Positions 7,537 to 14,397 of a DNA stretch of 30,189 bases are shown here, piece by piece; the first letter of the stretch is position 1, and the number at the start of each line of letters is the position of its first letter. A program made the translations under genes and the position numbers. Source of the stretch: CAZPRY01 sp964589175 (GTDB taxonomy: Bacteria > Fidelibacterota > UBA2242); NCBI GenBank assembly GCA_964589175.1, contig CAZPRY010000045.1:1-30189 (forward strand), read 5' to 3'. Below the pieces are notes generated by a model. The model did no database searches. It was given only the letters and a program-made list of their open reading frames with translations, and was not told the origin of the DNA.

Positions 7537-7956
7537 TCAATTTTCGACTTTGATGCGCAGAAGTTCGATCGCATGCTCCATATCGGTCCGATGCCTGACT
7601 TCCAGGCTAACGCCCCGGCCTTCCATGTATTTCCGGGCGTCGACCAGCGATCGGATGATTTCCGCCGGCAAATCGCTTTGCCCGACCATGGCGACGGCTT
7701 TATCACCAAAAATGAACGACATGCGGAAGAAATCCTTCTGCGGCACGAAGAAGAACAGGTTGCGCTTCTTGAGGAGCATTTTCAGCAGCCAACCCGACCG
7801 CGCGTTGTAATATTTCCACTCCTCCGTTGCAGTTCCGTATTCCGCAGTGATGTTCTGCTTGATTGCTGCCCAAAGAGATGCGGATTCGCCGAGTATCTGT
7901 TCCAGCCGGGTATCGTCGGGCATATCCGCCCGGTCGTCGAAAACACTGCTTGCCAT
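7537..7956 (-). CDS. DUF3788 family protein
   Basis: A 139-residue soluble protein. The central segment EWKYYNARSGWLLKMLLKKR followed by NLFFFVP and FRMSFIFGDKAV is what I know as the DUF3788 family, small proteins of unknown function common in Firmicutes and Bacteroidota. The fold looks alpha/beta, related in style to the YdhG/DUF1801 group. No catalytic motif can be named. It is the last gene of a minus-strand operon, 21 bp after the aldo/keto reductase, and GGGAGAAAGGA precedes its ATG. The partners are metabolic enzymes, but that says little because DUF3788 genes occur in many contexts. Confidence 0.82.
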   Translation of the reverse strand: MASSVFDDRADMPDDTRLEQILGESASLWAAIKQNITAEYGTATEEWKYYNARSGWLLKMLLKKRNLFFFVPQKDFFRMSFIFGDKAVAMVGQSDLPAEIIRSLVDARKYMEGRGVSLEVRHRTDMEHAIELLRIKVEN

Positions 7957-7977
7957 CGCGGCTTCCTTTCTCCCTCG

Positions 7978-9090
7978 TTAAAAGATATAGCCATTCTGCC
8001 CGAGTTTGGAATGGGCGAGTTTCAGTTTACGATCGATATCAACACCATAGGGGCATTTCGGATTCAGCGCTGTATAATCCAGCGTTACGTTGACTTTACG
8101 GCCGAGATGCCGGTATTTTTCGATTGCCTGCCCGCGCTGATCGAACCAGTGTTTCAGGCGTTCAATCAGGGCAAATTGCCCCGGATCGGGAATCGAACTG
8201 TCCACCATCTGCCGGTCGTATTCACCTTCCAGCAGGAAAATCCCGGAAGGCTTAAGACTATCGGGTTCATCGCATTTTTTACACTGACGGCAGACATAGG
8301 CTCCCAGTTCCGGAGCTTCGCAATACCAACGCTCCTTTTCCCCGGCGTTCATAGGCCGGAAATCCCGCACGATTTCCAAATCCTTTCGCAAATATTCACG
8401 GGTGTTGATCCCCAGCACCAGCGCAGCAATCGGCAAACTCAGACTGTAGCGAATAGCCGGCTCAACGGAGCGGTACAGGTAGCCGTCAGCCAGCGCCTTC
8501 ATGCCGATTGATCCAATCCCTTTCCGCAGACAATCCGGCAGCAACTCGTCCTCGACAGCCGGGAAATTGAATCTGTCGAAATAATTGAATCCCGTCATCA
8601 GGACATCGAACGGATACGCCCGAACAGCCTCGATCAGCACCGCAGCTTCGCCGTGGCCGGTGATGCCGATGTAACGGACTTTGCCCTCGTCGCGGGCCTG
8701 CCGGGCTGCTTCCAGGGCACCGCCGGGACCGAGGATCTGCTGTAACTCCCCGGGCTTCTGCACGGCGTGCATGTACAAAATATCCAGGTAATCGGTCTGC
8801 AAATTCCGCAGACTGCGTTCGATGGACAGGCGGGCTTCCGCTTGACTGCGTTTGGCGCATTTGCTCGCCAGGATGAAATCGTTCCGGCGCGAAGCCAGCG
8901 CCGATGCGATTTTATTTTCCGATAAACCATCGCCGTAATCGGCCGCCGTTTCGATATAGTTGCCGCCTTCGTCCAGGTAGCGATTGAGAATGAAATCGAC
9001 TTCGGCTTGCGGTGTCTCGACCAGGTGAAAACCGCCGATTCCGAGAATCGAAAGTTGCAAACCGGTTTTACCCAGGGGCCGTTTTTGCAT
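7978..9090 (-). CDS. Aldo/keto reductase with C-terminal iron-sulfur-type cysteines
   Basis: This 370-residue protein has an aldo/keto reductase TIM barrel (residues 1 to about 245), expected to reduce carbonyls with NAD(P)H, plus a C-terminal extension. Tetrad positions are Y52 (ADYGDG), K77 (ASKCAK) and H108 (LYMHAV). The usual Asp of the DTA motif is Glu here (E47 in IETA). The extension has C267xxC270xxC273 and C346-P-Y-G-V-D, the arrangement of a ferredoxin-like 4Fe-4S site found in the COG1453-type predicted oxidoreductases. Substrate is unknown. It follows the PHP-domain gene by 22 bp and precedes DUF3788 by 21 bp. AGAGGCGG lies before the ATG. Confidence 0.9.
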   Translation of the reverse strand: MQKRPLGKTGLQLSILGIGGFHLVETPQAEVDFILNRYLDEGGNYIETAADYGDGLSENKIASALASRRNDFILASKCAKRSQAEARLSIERSLRNLQTDYLDILYMHAVQKPGELQQILGPGGALEAARQARDEGKVRYIGITGHGEAAVLIEAVRAYPFDVLMTGFNYFDRFNFPAVEDELLPDCLRKGIGSIGMKALADGYLYRSVEPAIRYSLSLPIAALVLGINTREYLRKDLEIVRDFRPMNAGEKERWYCEAPELGAYVCRQCKKCDEPDSLKPSGIFLLEGEYDRQMVDSSIPDPGQFALIERLKHWFDQRGQAIEKYRHLGRKVNVTLDYTALNPKCPYGVDIDRKLKLAHSKLGQNGYIF

Positions 9091-9112
9091 AACCGCCTCT
9101 TTTTTGTCTTGC

Positions 9113-10258
9113 TTAGTTCCCTGTTTTCGGGACCAGTTTTATCGAAAGGCCGATTGCCAGCTTTTGCTCCGGGCTGACCAGGAAATTCGTCAGCGTGAAC
9201 GGTAATTCCAGCGTCTGACCGACAAGGTCGTTCAATTTGCCGCTGACAGAGAAAACCGCCGTACTCCGGTGAGGAATCACCACCTGCATGGGCAAATTGA
9301 GTGGACATTCGTCCGCTCCGCGTTCCAGTTCAATATCGAGACAGGAATGATTGGTCAGTTTAATAACGGCGTATTTGCGCTCGCCGATGATGATCTCCGG
9401 ATTCTCAACCTCCAGTATGGCCGTCGCCAGCGGTCCCAGGAATTCCGCTTTGCCCATGATCGTATTTTCGTGGTAAACAGCCGTGCGGCGTTCACGCAGC
9501 GCCGCATGAATGCCTGCCTCGCTGCGCTCTTTGGCAAATACCAGCGTGACCGGCCGGTGCCTGACCGTATTTTTTTCATAATCAAGCGCGACTGGATTGT
9601 GGGCGTCGGAATTGCCCAGGATCGTCAGGTTTTTATCGAGCGCCCAGGTAAAGGCCAACGGGTAATAGGTTTCACCGTTGACGATCTCGATCCCCTGGAA
9701 CAGGCCGCTTTGGTAGAAATCCTCTTGAACTTCATCCCAAACTGGTATCTCGTTCGGCATTCTCCAGCCGGGATGATTCCAGAAAACGAAGGCGCCCAGC
9801 TCGGCCGCCTTTTCATAACTCTTACGGGCATCTTCGATATTCAGCATTTCCACATCGGGAACAAAAATGGCATTCGAGTGCCCCAGCGGCCAGCTGCGGG
9901 TGATTTCCCCGCCGTTGATCAGAATAATACCCGCTTCGGCAGCCCGGCCTTTGGCGATCTCGAAGGGGCGATTGCGGCCGGACAGCCCGTATTCCGCATG
10001 AGGCAGGTATTCGATGTGATCGGTCAATGCAATCGCGTCGAGTCCATCCGTCCAGGCCTCATCCACGCGCACCGTCGGCCAAACGGCTCCGTCGGAGTAG
10101 ACCGTGTGCAGATGGAGATCGCATTTCAAAGTGAGGTAACCCGGTATATCCGGAATCTCGATCTCCGTGCGAACGCCGCCGAATGCTACGGAAACAGCAG
10201 CGAAAAAGATAACGATCGCGTAGGCTGTTTTCCCAAACCGTCTCAAAATTCTTCCCAT
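9113..10258 (-). CDS. Exported PHP-domain phosphoesterase-like protein
   Basis: A 381-residue protein with an N-terminal hydrophobic signal (about 10-27, AVSVAFGG), so it is probably periplasmic. The PHP metal-binding motifs appear in order: DLHLHTVYSDG (47-57; H49, H51, D56), LTDH (D80, H81), a GGEIT strand, WNHPGW and GNSDAHNP. The PHP fold binds two or three metal ions and hydrolyses phosphoesters. The C-terminal quarter (about residue 285 on) looks like a beta-rich accessory domain seen in exported PHP proteins. Export of a PHP enzyme suggests action on an extracytoplasmic phosphate ester, but the substrate is unknown. GAGGTGGG precedes the ATG. It is the first gene of the three-gene operon that continues to 7537. 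Confidence 0.88.
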   Translation of the reverse strand: MGRILRRFGKTAYAIVIFFAAVSVAFGGVRTEIEIPDIPGYLTLKCDLHLHTVYSDGAVWPTVRVDEAWTDGLDAIALTDHIEYLPHAEYGLSGRNRPFEIAKGRAAEAGIILINGGEITRSWPLGHSNAIFVPDVEMLNIEDARKSYEKAAELGAFVFWNHPGWRMPNEIPVWDEVQEDFYQSGLFQGIEIVNGETYYPLAFTWALDKNLTILGNSDAHNPVALDYEKNTVRHRPVTLVFAKERSEAGIHAALRERRTAVYHENTIMGKAEFLGPLATAILEVENPEIIIGERKYAVIKLTNHSCLDIELERGADECPLNLPMQVVIPHRSTAVFSVSGKLNDLVGQTLELPFTLTNFLVSPEQKLAIGLSIKLVPKTGN

Positions 10259-10520
10259 TTTCCCACCTCAATTCCAGTTCTAAACATCGAAATCAAATCC
10301 TCGGATTTTCCATGAATACAGAAGTTTGGCCGCCAATGAAAATAATAATATCGATTCTGGCATCCAACGGAAAAGATAATCGGCCGACGAGCTTGAACCC
10401 CCGAATTTCAGACTCATGTTCCGTCGGGTCTTCAGCAATGACGGGCAACGTGCCATTTACCAGGCGTGAGCACCTGTCATAACAAAAAAAACTGCATTTA
10501 TCCGCATGTATCCGCGTTCA

Positions 10521-10765
10521 TCCGCGGCGAAAATATAAGTTATGACTATGAAAATCCCAATAATCAAACCACAAAAAACAAATAAGCAGCAAATTCCAAA
10601 AATTCAAATATCAAACGCGCCTTGCGACCACGGTACAACCATCGTATAACTATGATTACGGCGCAGAAACCTGCGACTGACCGACACGATTAGATCCCCC
10701 TATCAACGGGAGAATCCACCAACGGCTTGGGCTTCGCTCCGCGCTGCTTCATTGAGGATAACGAC
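10521..10765 (+). repeat. Composite dispersed repeat, copy A
   Basis: The first part (10521-10622), AT-rich and containing TTATGACTATGAAAATCCCA, is about 85-90% identical by eye to 19768-19869. The second part (about 10672-10765), containing CCGACACGATTAGATCCCC and CACCAACGGCTTGGGCTTC, corresponds to 19940-20010 and 13991-14082. Spacing between the parts differs (about 50 bp here, 70 bp in copy C), so the two modules have stayed together but drifted. No open frame is kept between copies, so it is not coding. Confidence 0.8.
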
Positions 10766-11084
10766 TCAAGTAGTTATTCCAGAGAGGCATAGTACTCCCG
10801 TAAAATTCATCATCAATCATGCATCATCCATCATGCATCATTCCTTTCGAAACTTCCCTATTGACAAAATCGAAAGGATTACCTAAAATTGCTTTAGCGC
10901 AAAATAAAATACCCTTCGGTTTCTTTCGGTTGTTGACCTGGTTTTTTGACATCATGAATCGGCAGCTATGGGCAATGATTCCACCCCTTCCCTACCTTCA
11001 TCCTCGTTCTTCCTCCGCAGATACCATCTCCACCATCGCAATTTCACATTTCTCGTCGGAATGACCGGACAAACCCGATACACG

Positions 11085-11315
11085 CAGAAGTAAACCAATA
11101 CTTACTCCAAACCGATAAAACACCTGCACAAGTAAACCAATCCCTGTTTCAAGTAATCCTATGACCGTTCCGGGTAATCCTATCGCTGATTCAAGTAAAC
11201 CAAGGGCTCGCACAAGTAAGCCCGTTACTGCTTCAAGTGAATCAATTGCCGGTTCAAGTAATCCTATTGCTCGCTCAAGTAATGCTATTGCCGTTTCAAA
11301 CAAGTACAATGGCGG
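11085..11315. repeat. Degenerate 21-bp tandem array, 11 units (array 2)
   Basis: Eleven 21-bp units start at 11085, 11106, 11127, 11148, 11169, 11190, 11211, 11232, 11253, 11274 and 11295. The consensus is TTCAAGTAATCCTATTGCY followed by two variable bases. Units differ at many positions but CAAGTAA is kept in most. In the same phase, array 1 (389-619) shares the leading TCAA and an RTTG near positions 13-16. The period gives heptapeptide repeats in every frame (SSNPIAx on plus, GLLExxI on minus). Spacers of constant length between identical repeats are absent, so it is not CRISPR. Confidence 0.85.
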
Positions 11316-11488
11316 AAAAAGTCCGCTAAATGCCGGTTTCAAGGGCTGAATTGCGTATCCGAATCACCGCACCGGCCCTCCCGAATAATCGATCCCGGCT
11401 TTGAGTTTATCGACGGAGAAATCCATTATGCCCGGCCTCAGGCGGGCAGGATGCAACATAAAAAACAATCCTAACCAAGGAGGCTATC

Positions 11489-12157
11489 ATGGCCAAACAT
11501 GTCGACGAAAAATTGCAGGACTCCAGTTACCTGAAAGAAGCAGTGCAGAAGTACAAAACCGAAATGGCCGAAGTCGGCGCCGATGACGAACTGGCGGCCG
11601 ATTTCGACGCCCGCATTCAAAACGTGACGCTCAAAGACACGGCCCACAAGGAAGCCGGCAACCTGATCCGGCAGAAAACCGCCGAGCAGCAAACCGCCAT
11701 CCGTGAATCCGTAGGGGCCATTCGCATTGTTAAAGAGGCGGCTAAGGATGTTTTCTACGGAAAATCGGAAATCATCGATGAATTTCATCCCGGTCTGCAG
11801 GTAAACACCGTCAAAGCCGCGCTAACCGAGTTGCCCTATTTCATCGAGCTGACCACGCGTCGCCTGGACGATCTCAGCAAGGCGGGAATCGGCCAGGCCA
11901 ACCTGGACGAACTCAATCGCTGTTACACCCAAATCCGCACAGTCGATTCGGAACAGGAAAACGCCAAACGCGTGCGCACGGCGGCCTACAATGAGCGTGA
12001 AGCGGCGCTCAAGAGCCTGCAGGAACTCATGTACCGCATCCGCCGCAAGGCCGATATACGCTTTGCCGACAACCCGGACATCCGCAACGAGTTCCGCACC
12101 ATCATCCGGCGCCGCAAGAGCAGTGCAACGGAGAATCCACCAACGACAGAGGAGTAA
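11489..12157 (+). CDS. Helical protein of unknown function
   Basis: I do not recognise this 222-residue protein. It is rich in Glu, Lys, Ala and Gln and should be almost entirely alpha-helical, with probable coiled-coil or helical-bundle stretches at about 60-95 and 145-190. There is no signal peptide, membrane segment or cysteine cluster (a single Cys lies near residue 152), so it should be cytosolic. The last 30 residues are basic (RRRKSS) and then acidic (TTEE), probably disordered. A textbook AAGGAGG lies 6 bp before the ATG, and codon use matches the surrounding balanced-GC genes, so it is very likely real and well expressed. It stands alone, about 170 bp after the second 21-bp array. 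Possible roles as a structural or nucleic-acid-binding protein are guesses. Confidence 0.8.
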   Translation: MAKHVDEKLQDSSYLKEAVQKYKTEMAEVGADDELAADFDARIQNVTLKDTAHKEAGNLIRQKTAEQQTAIRESVGAIRIVKEAAKDVFYGKSEIIDEFHPGLQVNTVKAALTELPYFIELTTRRLDDLSKAGIGQANLDELNRCYTQIRTVDSEQENAKRVRTAAYNEREAALKSLQELMYRIRRKADIRFADNPDIRNEFRTIIRRRKSSATENPPTTEE

Positions 12158-12538
12158 TGAAAAATTAAGAATTATGCCCCGCCCCAACAGGAGTAAACCT
12201 TTAGCGGGATTCAATTAAGAATTTTTTAAGACGATGTTTCGACCTGTTTCAGGACGGGACACTTATTCCGTTCTCCATTTTCCATTTTCCGTCTTCCTTT
12301 TTCCATTGTACTTCCAACGGCGAAGCTCAGTTCTCAATTCATAGTGAAGTGCGTCAGGGTGCGTCCGTATTGTAATTTTTTTGCTTGCAGTCTGTTTGCG
12401 GATTGCTTAAAATGATCGCACTACAACAGGGACAGTGTCTAGAGAGTTAGAGTCGATATTTTCCATATGGAGGGAAAAGCGATTGGCTTTGGGATTTTTA
12501 CGCGGGCGGGGATTTGAAATTGGGAGAGGACTGTGAAA
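12158..12538. other. Gene-free spacer
   Basis: The spacer contains two AATTAAGAATT-type patches (about 12165-12175 and 12214-12224) and a TTCCATTTTCCATTTTCCG low-complexity patch (about 12280-12300). Nothing supports a gene. Base composition turns AT-rich from about 12460. Confidence 0.5.
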
Positions 12539-12727
12539 ATGAATGGATTGGCAATGAACTGCCGGGAAATAAATAAACGAAATGGCTGCGAACAGCGCAT
12601 CCCCGTACCTGGTGAGTTATTTGTTCTAGGAATCAGGAAGCCGGATAAAATATGGATAGATATACAAAGTTATTACTATATAGAAAATGACAAAATCGTG
12701 TCGTATAAATATATGTTAGACCAGTAA
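12539..12727 (+). CDS. Possible small hypothetical protein
   Basis: A 62-residue frame starting at an ATG with GGGAGAGGA 8 bp upstream, a good ribosome binding site. The sequence (two Cys, many aromatic residues, C-terminal SYKYMLDQ) matches nothing I know, with no signal peptide or membrane segment. Composition is AT-rich like the lipoprotein gene that follows, and the two may belong to one transferred segment. The short length and lack of recognisable motif leave real doubt; it could be a remnant of a longer gene. Confidence 0.35.
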   Translation: MNGLAMNCREINKRNGCEQRIPVPGELFVLGIRKPDKIWIDIQSYYYIENDKIVSYKYMLDQ

Positions 12728-12756
12728 ATATAAACTATAGATAAGGAGGATTAGTT

Positions 12757-12771
12757 ATGCATCCACCGTGA
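12757..12771 (+). other. Four-codon frame behind a strong ribosome binding site
   Basis: AAGGAGG (12743-12749) is followed 7 bp later by ATG-CAT-CCA-CCG and then TGA. A ribosome binding site of this quality on a four-residue frame suggests either a leader peptide for the lipoprotein gene at 12833 or the decapitated start of a lost gene. Confidence 0.3.
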
Positions 12772-12832
12772 TTCTACTTAAGAACATTATCATATGTAAC
12801 AGTAAATAAAAAAATAAAAAAGGAGTATTGCA

Positions 12833-13405
12833 ATGAAAACAAAAACATTATCATTGATTAGTTTTTTTATAATCATTGTCTTATTTGTAGGTTGTTCTGC
12901 ACCCGTAACATTCGTTGAAGTACAGTCTTATGAAGCTCAAAGTACAAAATTGACTCCTGATAAAGCATTTGATGCTATGACGATGATACTGGTAAACAGA
13001 GGATTTGATATTAAAATGTCAAATAAGGATGTCGGTCTGATAACAACTGAATATAAAAAGTTTGCAAGCACTGGCGGTAATCCTCCATTTGATCTATATA
13101 TTCAGATAAAAGCAATAGTTCAGGATCTTAATGGAAAAGTGAATATTAAACTCAGCCCTATTGTAAAAGAACAAAATAGGGCAAATGCAGCCGCTTTTAC
13201 TGAACATGAATTAAGTTATTTTGCTGGTGATCCTCATAATGTTTCTTTAATAAAAAGTATGAGAGAAGGTGGATGGAGGTCAGATGCCCAGACAAATTTT
13301 ATGAATGTTGTTAATGACGTAAGCCAAACTCTTGGAATTTCTGTTGAAGAAGTAAAACAGAACGTTACTAACACACAAAAAAATGCTATGGGTATTATGG
13401 AGTAG
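12833..13405 (+). CDS. Lipoprotein of unknown function
   Basis: A 190-residue lipoprotein: charged start, hydrophobic stretch 7-19, then lipobox LFVGC with the lipidated cysteine at C21. The mature part begins with a strand-rich segment; the portion KAFDAMTMILVNRGFD followed by VGLITTEYK (about 44-74) resembles the small alpha/beta lipoprotein domains (BamC-like style) in which a helix precedes a G-x-I-x-T strand. I cannot place it in a named family. AAGGAG lies 8 bp before the ATG. The gene is much more AT-rich than its neighbours and uses A/T-ending codons, a sign of acquisition from another source. A frameshifted membrane-protein gene lies downstream. Confidence 0.85.
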   Translation: MKTKTLSLISFFIIIVLFVGCSAPVTFVEVQSYEAQSTKLTPDKAFDAMTMILVNRGFDIKMSNKDVGLITTEYKKFASTGGNPPFDLYIQIKAIVQDLNGKVNIKLSPIVKEQNRANAAAFTEHELSYFAGDPHNVSLIKSMREGGWRSDAQTNFMNVVNDVSQTLGISVEEVKQNVTNTQKNAMGIME

Positions 13406-13420
13406 TTTTATTATTTATTG

Positions 13421-13589
13421 GTCTAACAAATCTGCTTCGCCCCTGATCGCGCAGAGTCAGGGTGCAAAGTGCAAGCAGGGATTAACATTGGCTGGAGGTA
13501 ACGAGGTGAGCTTTTCGATGATTTTATCATTCTTGGACTTTCTGGAGCATTTCTGGGAATTGAAAGATTATCGCACCGAATCACCTCGT
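13421..13589. repeat. Pair of imperfect inverted repeats behind the lipoprotein gene
   Basis: First structure: TCTGCTT (13431-13437) faces AAGCAG (13473-13478), with an inner CCCTGA (13441-13446) / TCAGGG (13457-13462). It starts with GTCTAAC, the form of an integron attC R'' box, but no good GTTRRRY partner is found at its far end. Second structure: ACGAGGTGA (13501-13509) pairs perfectly with TCACCTCGT (13581-13589), and an inner CGATGATTTT faces AAAGATTATCG. The stretch is non-coding. Confidence 0.45.
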
Positions 13590-13643
13590 ACCTCAGCCTT
13601 GCCAATTAGAGTACAAAAGTAGGATATAATTAATAAGCCACAG

Positions 13644-13977
13644 GTGGTTCTTGCAATTATCGGATTGATTTTGTTTTTTAGTAATTTCGCTGTTGCCACC
13701 CTACACGGGAATCCTAAAGTCGGAAACTATGTTCATGAAGGTCGATATGGGTTATCATTTCCTGTATTGCCGACCGGGTCCAAGGGCAGTGTTTACCCAA
13801 ATCTTCGACGAGTCATTTAATGATAGCCCTGGAACCGAAGAGACAAAGGAACAGAAAATCGCGCACGAATCGATCTATTGCCACGTCATCATCGACTATA
13901 AACTTTATTTCTTCCAGTATTTTGTCTTGCTCAACCTGGTTGGCGGTCTGTTCATATTATTGAAGCATCGCAAATGA
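13644..13977 (+). pseudogene. Frameshifted small membrane protein gene
   Basis: Two overlapping frames make sense only when joined. Frame one (from GTG 13644, or a rare ATT at 13629 behind AGGAT) reads as a signal or anchor helix VVLAIIGLILFFSNFAVA followed by a polar segment with GNPKVGNYVHEGRYGLSFP, and stops at 13818-13820. Frame two, one base ahead, reads FTQIFDESFNDSPGTEE and ends in a membrane helix (FFQYFVLLNLVGGLFILL, then KHRK) with a stop at 13975-13977. The switch must fall between about 13740 and 13805. Joined, they give a protein of about 110 residues with two membrane segments and an external loop. I do not recognise the family. A genuine mutation, an assembly or sequencing error, or programmed shifting are all possible. 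Confidence 0.6.
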
Positions 13978-13990
13978 GCGCAGCGGAATT

Positions 13991-14082
13991 TGCGACCGGC
14001 TGATGCGATTGGACCCCGCTAAGGGCGGGGGAATCCCGCCAACGGCGTGGGCTTCTCCCGCTACGCGGGCTCAGGATGACGG
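13991..14082 (+). repeat. Dispersed repeat, copy B (second module only)
   Basis: Contains CGACCGGCTGATGCGATTGG, then GGAATCCCGCC, AACGGCGTGGGCTTC and GGGCTCAGGATGAC, aligning with 10672-10765 and 19940-20010. The AT-rich first module found in the other two copies is absent here, so the GC-rich module can exist on its own. Confidence 0.75.
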
Positions 14083-14300
14083 TCTGGGGGAGGATGACTG
14101 GAGAACGGCCCGGACGGGATTTGTAGATTAAACCATCTATGCCCCGCTGATTAAATGGTTCGCAGTTCTATGGCACCATCCTAAATAAGAGTCACTATCC
14201 CACAAACAGGAAGATGCAGAAACAGAGTAACGACTTACGGAAAATCCGGCAATTTCGAGCAGATGGGATGGCTATCTATAAACCGTTTTCGACCGTATAA

Positions 14301-14335
14301 CAAAAACCGGAGTGATCTCAAGATCACCCCGGTTT
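14301..14335 (-). terminator. Rho-independent terminator of the exported-protein operon
   Basis: On the minus strand the RNA folds AAACCGG-x-GTGATCT with AGATCAC-x-CCGGTTT (14 pairs, one internal mismatch, 2-nt loop) and continues into a U tract (five A at 14302-14306 on plus). It lies about 60 bp past the stop of the gene at 14398-16218 and is the best terminator in the window. Confidence 0.85.
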
Positions 14336-14397
14336 CAACCTGATTCTGAATGACTACAGTTTATGCTTCAGGTGTGCCTTTTACCAGGTTCCCCTTT

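Larger units (their letters stand above)
10259..11488. other. Long gene-free spacer with dispersed repeat and 21-bp array
   Basis: No credible gene lies here. It contains the first copy of a composite dispersed repeat (10521-10765), a low-complexity CATCATCAATCATGCATCAT patch at about 10806-10845, a 21-bp degenerate tandem array (11085-11315), and a small GC hairpin (GCCCG/CGGGC at 11430-11447) ahead of the next gene's leader. Frames open through the array give only heptapeptide repeats. Confidence 0.65.
13978..14397. other. Spacer with dispersed-repeat module and terminator
   Basis: A non-coding gap between convergent units. It holds the second-module-only copy of the dispersed repeat (13991-14082), with an internal GC hairpin CCCGCTACGCGGG, and the terminator of the large minus-strand operon (14301-14335). 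Confidence 0.6.

Noticed and set aside
11085..11315. CRISPR array
   Set aside because: Units are contiguous with no unique spacers, unit sequences vary throughout, and no cas genes are nearby.
10998..11342. Minus-strand frame with GLLExxI repeats
   Set aside because: Again explained by the 21-bp array; no start signal. A real repetitive peptide cannot be fully excluded, so the array is flagged as a finding.
13383..13622. Plus-strand frame of 79 codons after the lipoprotein gene
   Set aside because: It starts inside the lipoprotein gene and crosses two inverted repeats; no protein-like pattern.
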